Shown here one piece after another: positions 7,696 through 8,158 of a stretch of DNA of 8,158 nucleotides; the first letter of the stretch is position 1; each line of letters opens with the position of its first letter. The stretch spans positions 1 to 8,158 of the forward strand of contig JAGZXV010000230.1 of NCBI GenBank assembly GCA_018378255.1, given 5' to 3'. This DNA comes from Clostridiaceae bacterium (GTDB taxonomy: Bacteria; Bacillota; Clostridia; Lachnospirales; Lachnospiraceae). Both the position numbers and the translations under genes were made by a program. The notes beneath the pieces were generated by a model that saw only the letters and a program-made list of their open reading frames with translations, had not been told where the DNA came from and did not search any database.

Positions 7696-7696
7696 C

Positions 7697-8035
7697 GCAG
7701 GAAAGCGGGGCGGGGGGACGGACTGGATGGTTGGGAGCGGATGGGCCGGGCGGAATTCTTCGGTGATGAAAACCGGCTTCCAACCGTAAGTGAAACTAAG
7801 GCTCCAGGAATGGAAAAAGACGGTCCGATGCCCATTCACGGTAAACTCTTTATGGGACTTTACCGTTCAGTGGGCATCTCAGAAACTGATTTGGTTTTCG
7901 GTTTCTGCCCGTCTTTTTTCATCCCTGAAGCCTAAGTTTCACTAACGGTTTCCAGACGGCTTTCATCACCGAAGAATTCCGCCCGGCCCATCCGCTCCCA
8001 ACCATCCAGTCCGTCCCCCCGCCCCGCTTTCCTGC
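7697..8035. repeat. 339-bp near-perfect palindrome with two internal hairpins (E2)
   Basis: The two ends pair without gaps: 7697-7823 is complementary to 7909-8035 (partner positions sum to 15732). The outer 75 bp (7697-7771) are perfectly complementary. The inner 52 positions contain nine mismatches and one G-T pair. Two smaller hairpins fill the centre: 7827-7878, with GATGCCCA/TGGGCATC and CGGTAAA/TTTACCG stems, and 7880-7907, with CAGAAAC/GTTTCTG arms. The predicted fold is thus a long stem closing a three-way junction. It begins 1 bp after the flippase stop codon. No clear target-site duplication flanks it, and no protein is credible inside it. A diverged relative covers 1-130. It may be a foldback or MITE-type element, a structured RNA, or an extreme terminator. 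Confidence 0.9.
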
Positions 8036-8111
8036 TGGTTTTCTCTGAGATTAAGTAATTAAATTTTGCTCAGGTGTGTCATTACCAAAAGGAAATTTTG
8101 AACCATCTTTT
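8036..8111. other. AT-rich gene-free spacer
   Basis: This stretch between the large palindrome and repeat copy C has no coding potential that I trust, no good promoter hexamer pair and no clear hairpin. Together with the palindrome and copy C, it makes the whole region after the flippase stop (7696-8158) free of genes. Confidence 0.5.
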
Positions 8112-8158
8112 TACATCAAACCTCAAGGCATTTTCGAAAAAGCCTTCACGTTTTACTG
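8112..8158. repeat. Intergenic double-hairpin repeat, copy C (cut by window end)
   Basis: This is the first hairpin of the same family as copies A and B. It starts with the shared TTACAT and has the same 12-nt core as copy B. Arms at 8119-8129 (AACCTCAAGGC) and 8142-8152 (GCCTTCACGTT) pair except for two C-C clashes (8122/8149 and 8124/8147). The second hairpin would lie beyond the window. The left arm is the CCTC variant, complementary to copy B's right arm. The right arm is complementary to copy B's left arm. Confidence 0.8.

Noticed and set aside
7741..7935. A 64-codon + strand reading frame, and several - strand frames, inside the large palindrome.
   Set aside because: They arise from the palindromic, GC-rich sequence. 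None has a convincing ribosome site or recognisable domain, and the palindrome constrains both arms at the base level.
2828..8158. Repeats resembling a dispersed CRISPR-like pattern.
   Set aside because: Copies are thousands of bases apart with genes between them. There are no short regular spacers and no cas genes.

Overview
The window looks like part of a surface-polysaccharide locus from a low-to-moderate GC Gram-positive anaerobe, most likely a Clostridia/Lachnospiraceae-type Firmicute. That is an inference from the strong AAGGAGG-type ribosome binding sites, the mixed codon use and the gene families. No taxonomic marker gene is present. All six genes I accept lie on the + strand.

Layout. 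Positions 1-130 hold one arm of a long inverted-repeat element cut by the window edge, followed by about 150 bp of leader with a candidate promoter. Positions 282-2805 encode an O-acylation pair: a membrane-bound O-acyltransferase (AlgI/DltB type) and a secreted AlgX/AlgJ/DHHW-like SGNH-type partner. An intergenic double-hairpin repeat (copy A, 2828-2926) follows, with a probable promoter at its downstream edge. Positions 2983-6110 encode UDP-galactopyranose mutase (glf) and two family 2 glycosyltransferases. A second double-hairpin repeat (copy B, 6124-6215) forms the leader of a Wzx-type flippase (6238-7695). After the flippase comes a 339-bp near-perfect palindrome (7697-8035), then a gene-free stretch, then the first half of a third double-hairpin repeat (copy C, 8112-8158, cut by the window end).

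How the genes fit together. Glf supplies UDP-galactofuranose. The two glycosyltransferases would add sugars to a lipid-linked repeat unit, and the flippase would move that unit across the membrane. The MBOAT/DHHW pair would O-acetylate the glycan on the outer face. The initiating phosphosugar transferase, the polymerase and the chain-length genes are not in the window.

The most unusual content is non-coding. Two members of a long palindromic element family bracket the cassette. Three copies of a smaller double-hairpin repeat sit at the boundaries of the gene modules. Copies B and C, which bracket the flippase plus the large palindrome, carry reciprocally swapped hairpin arms, the pattern expected if that segment had been joined in by recombination between two such repeats. 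I did not recognise either repeat family.
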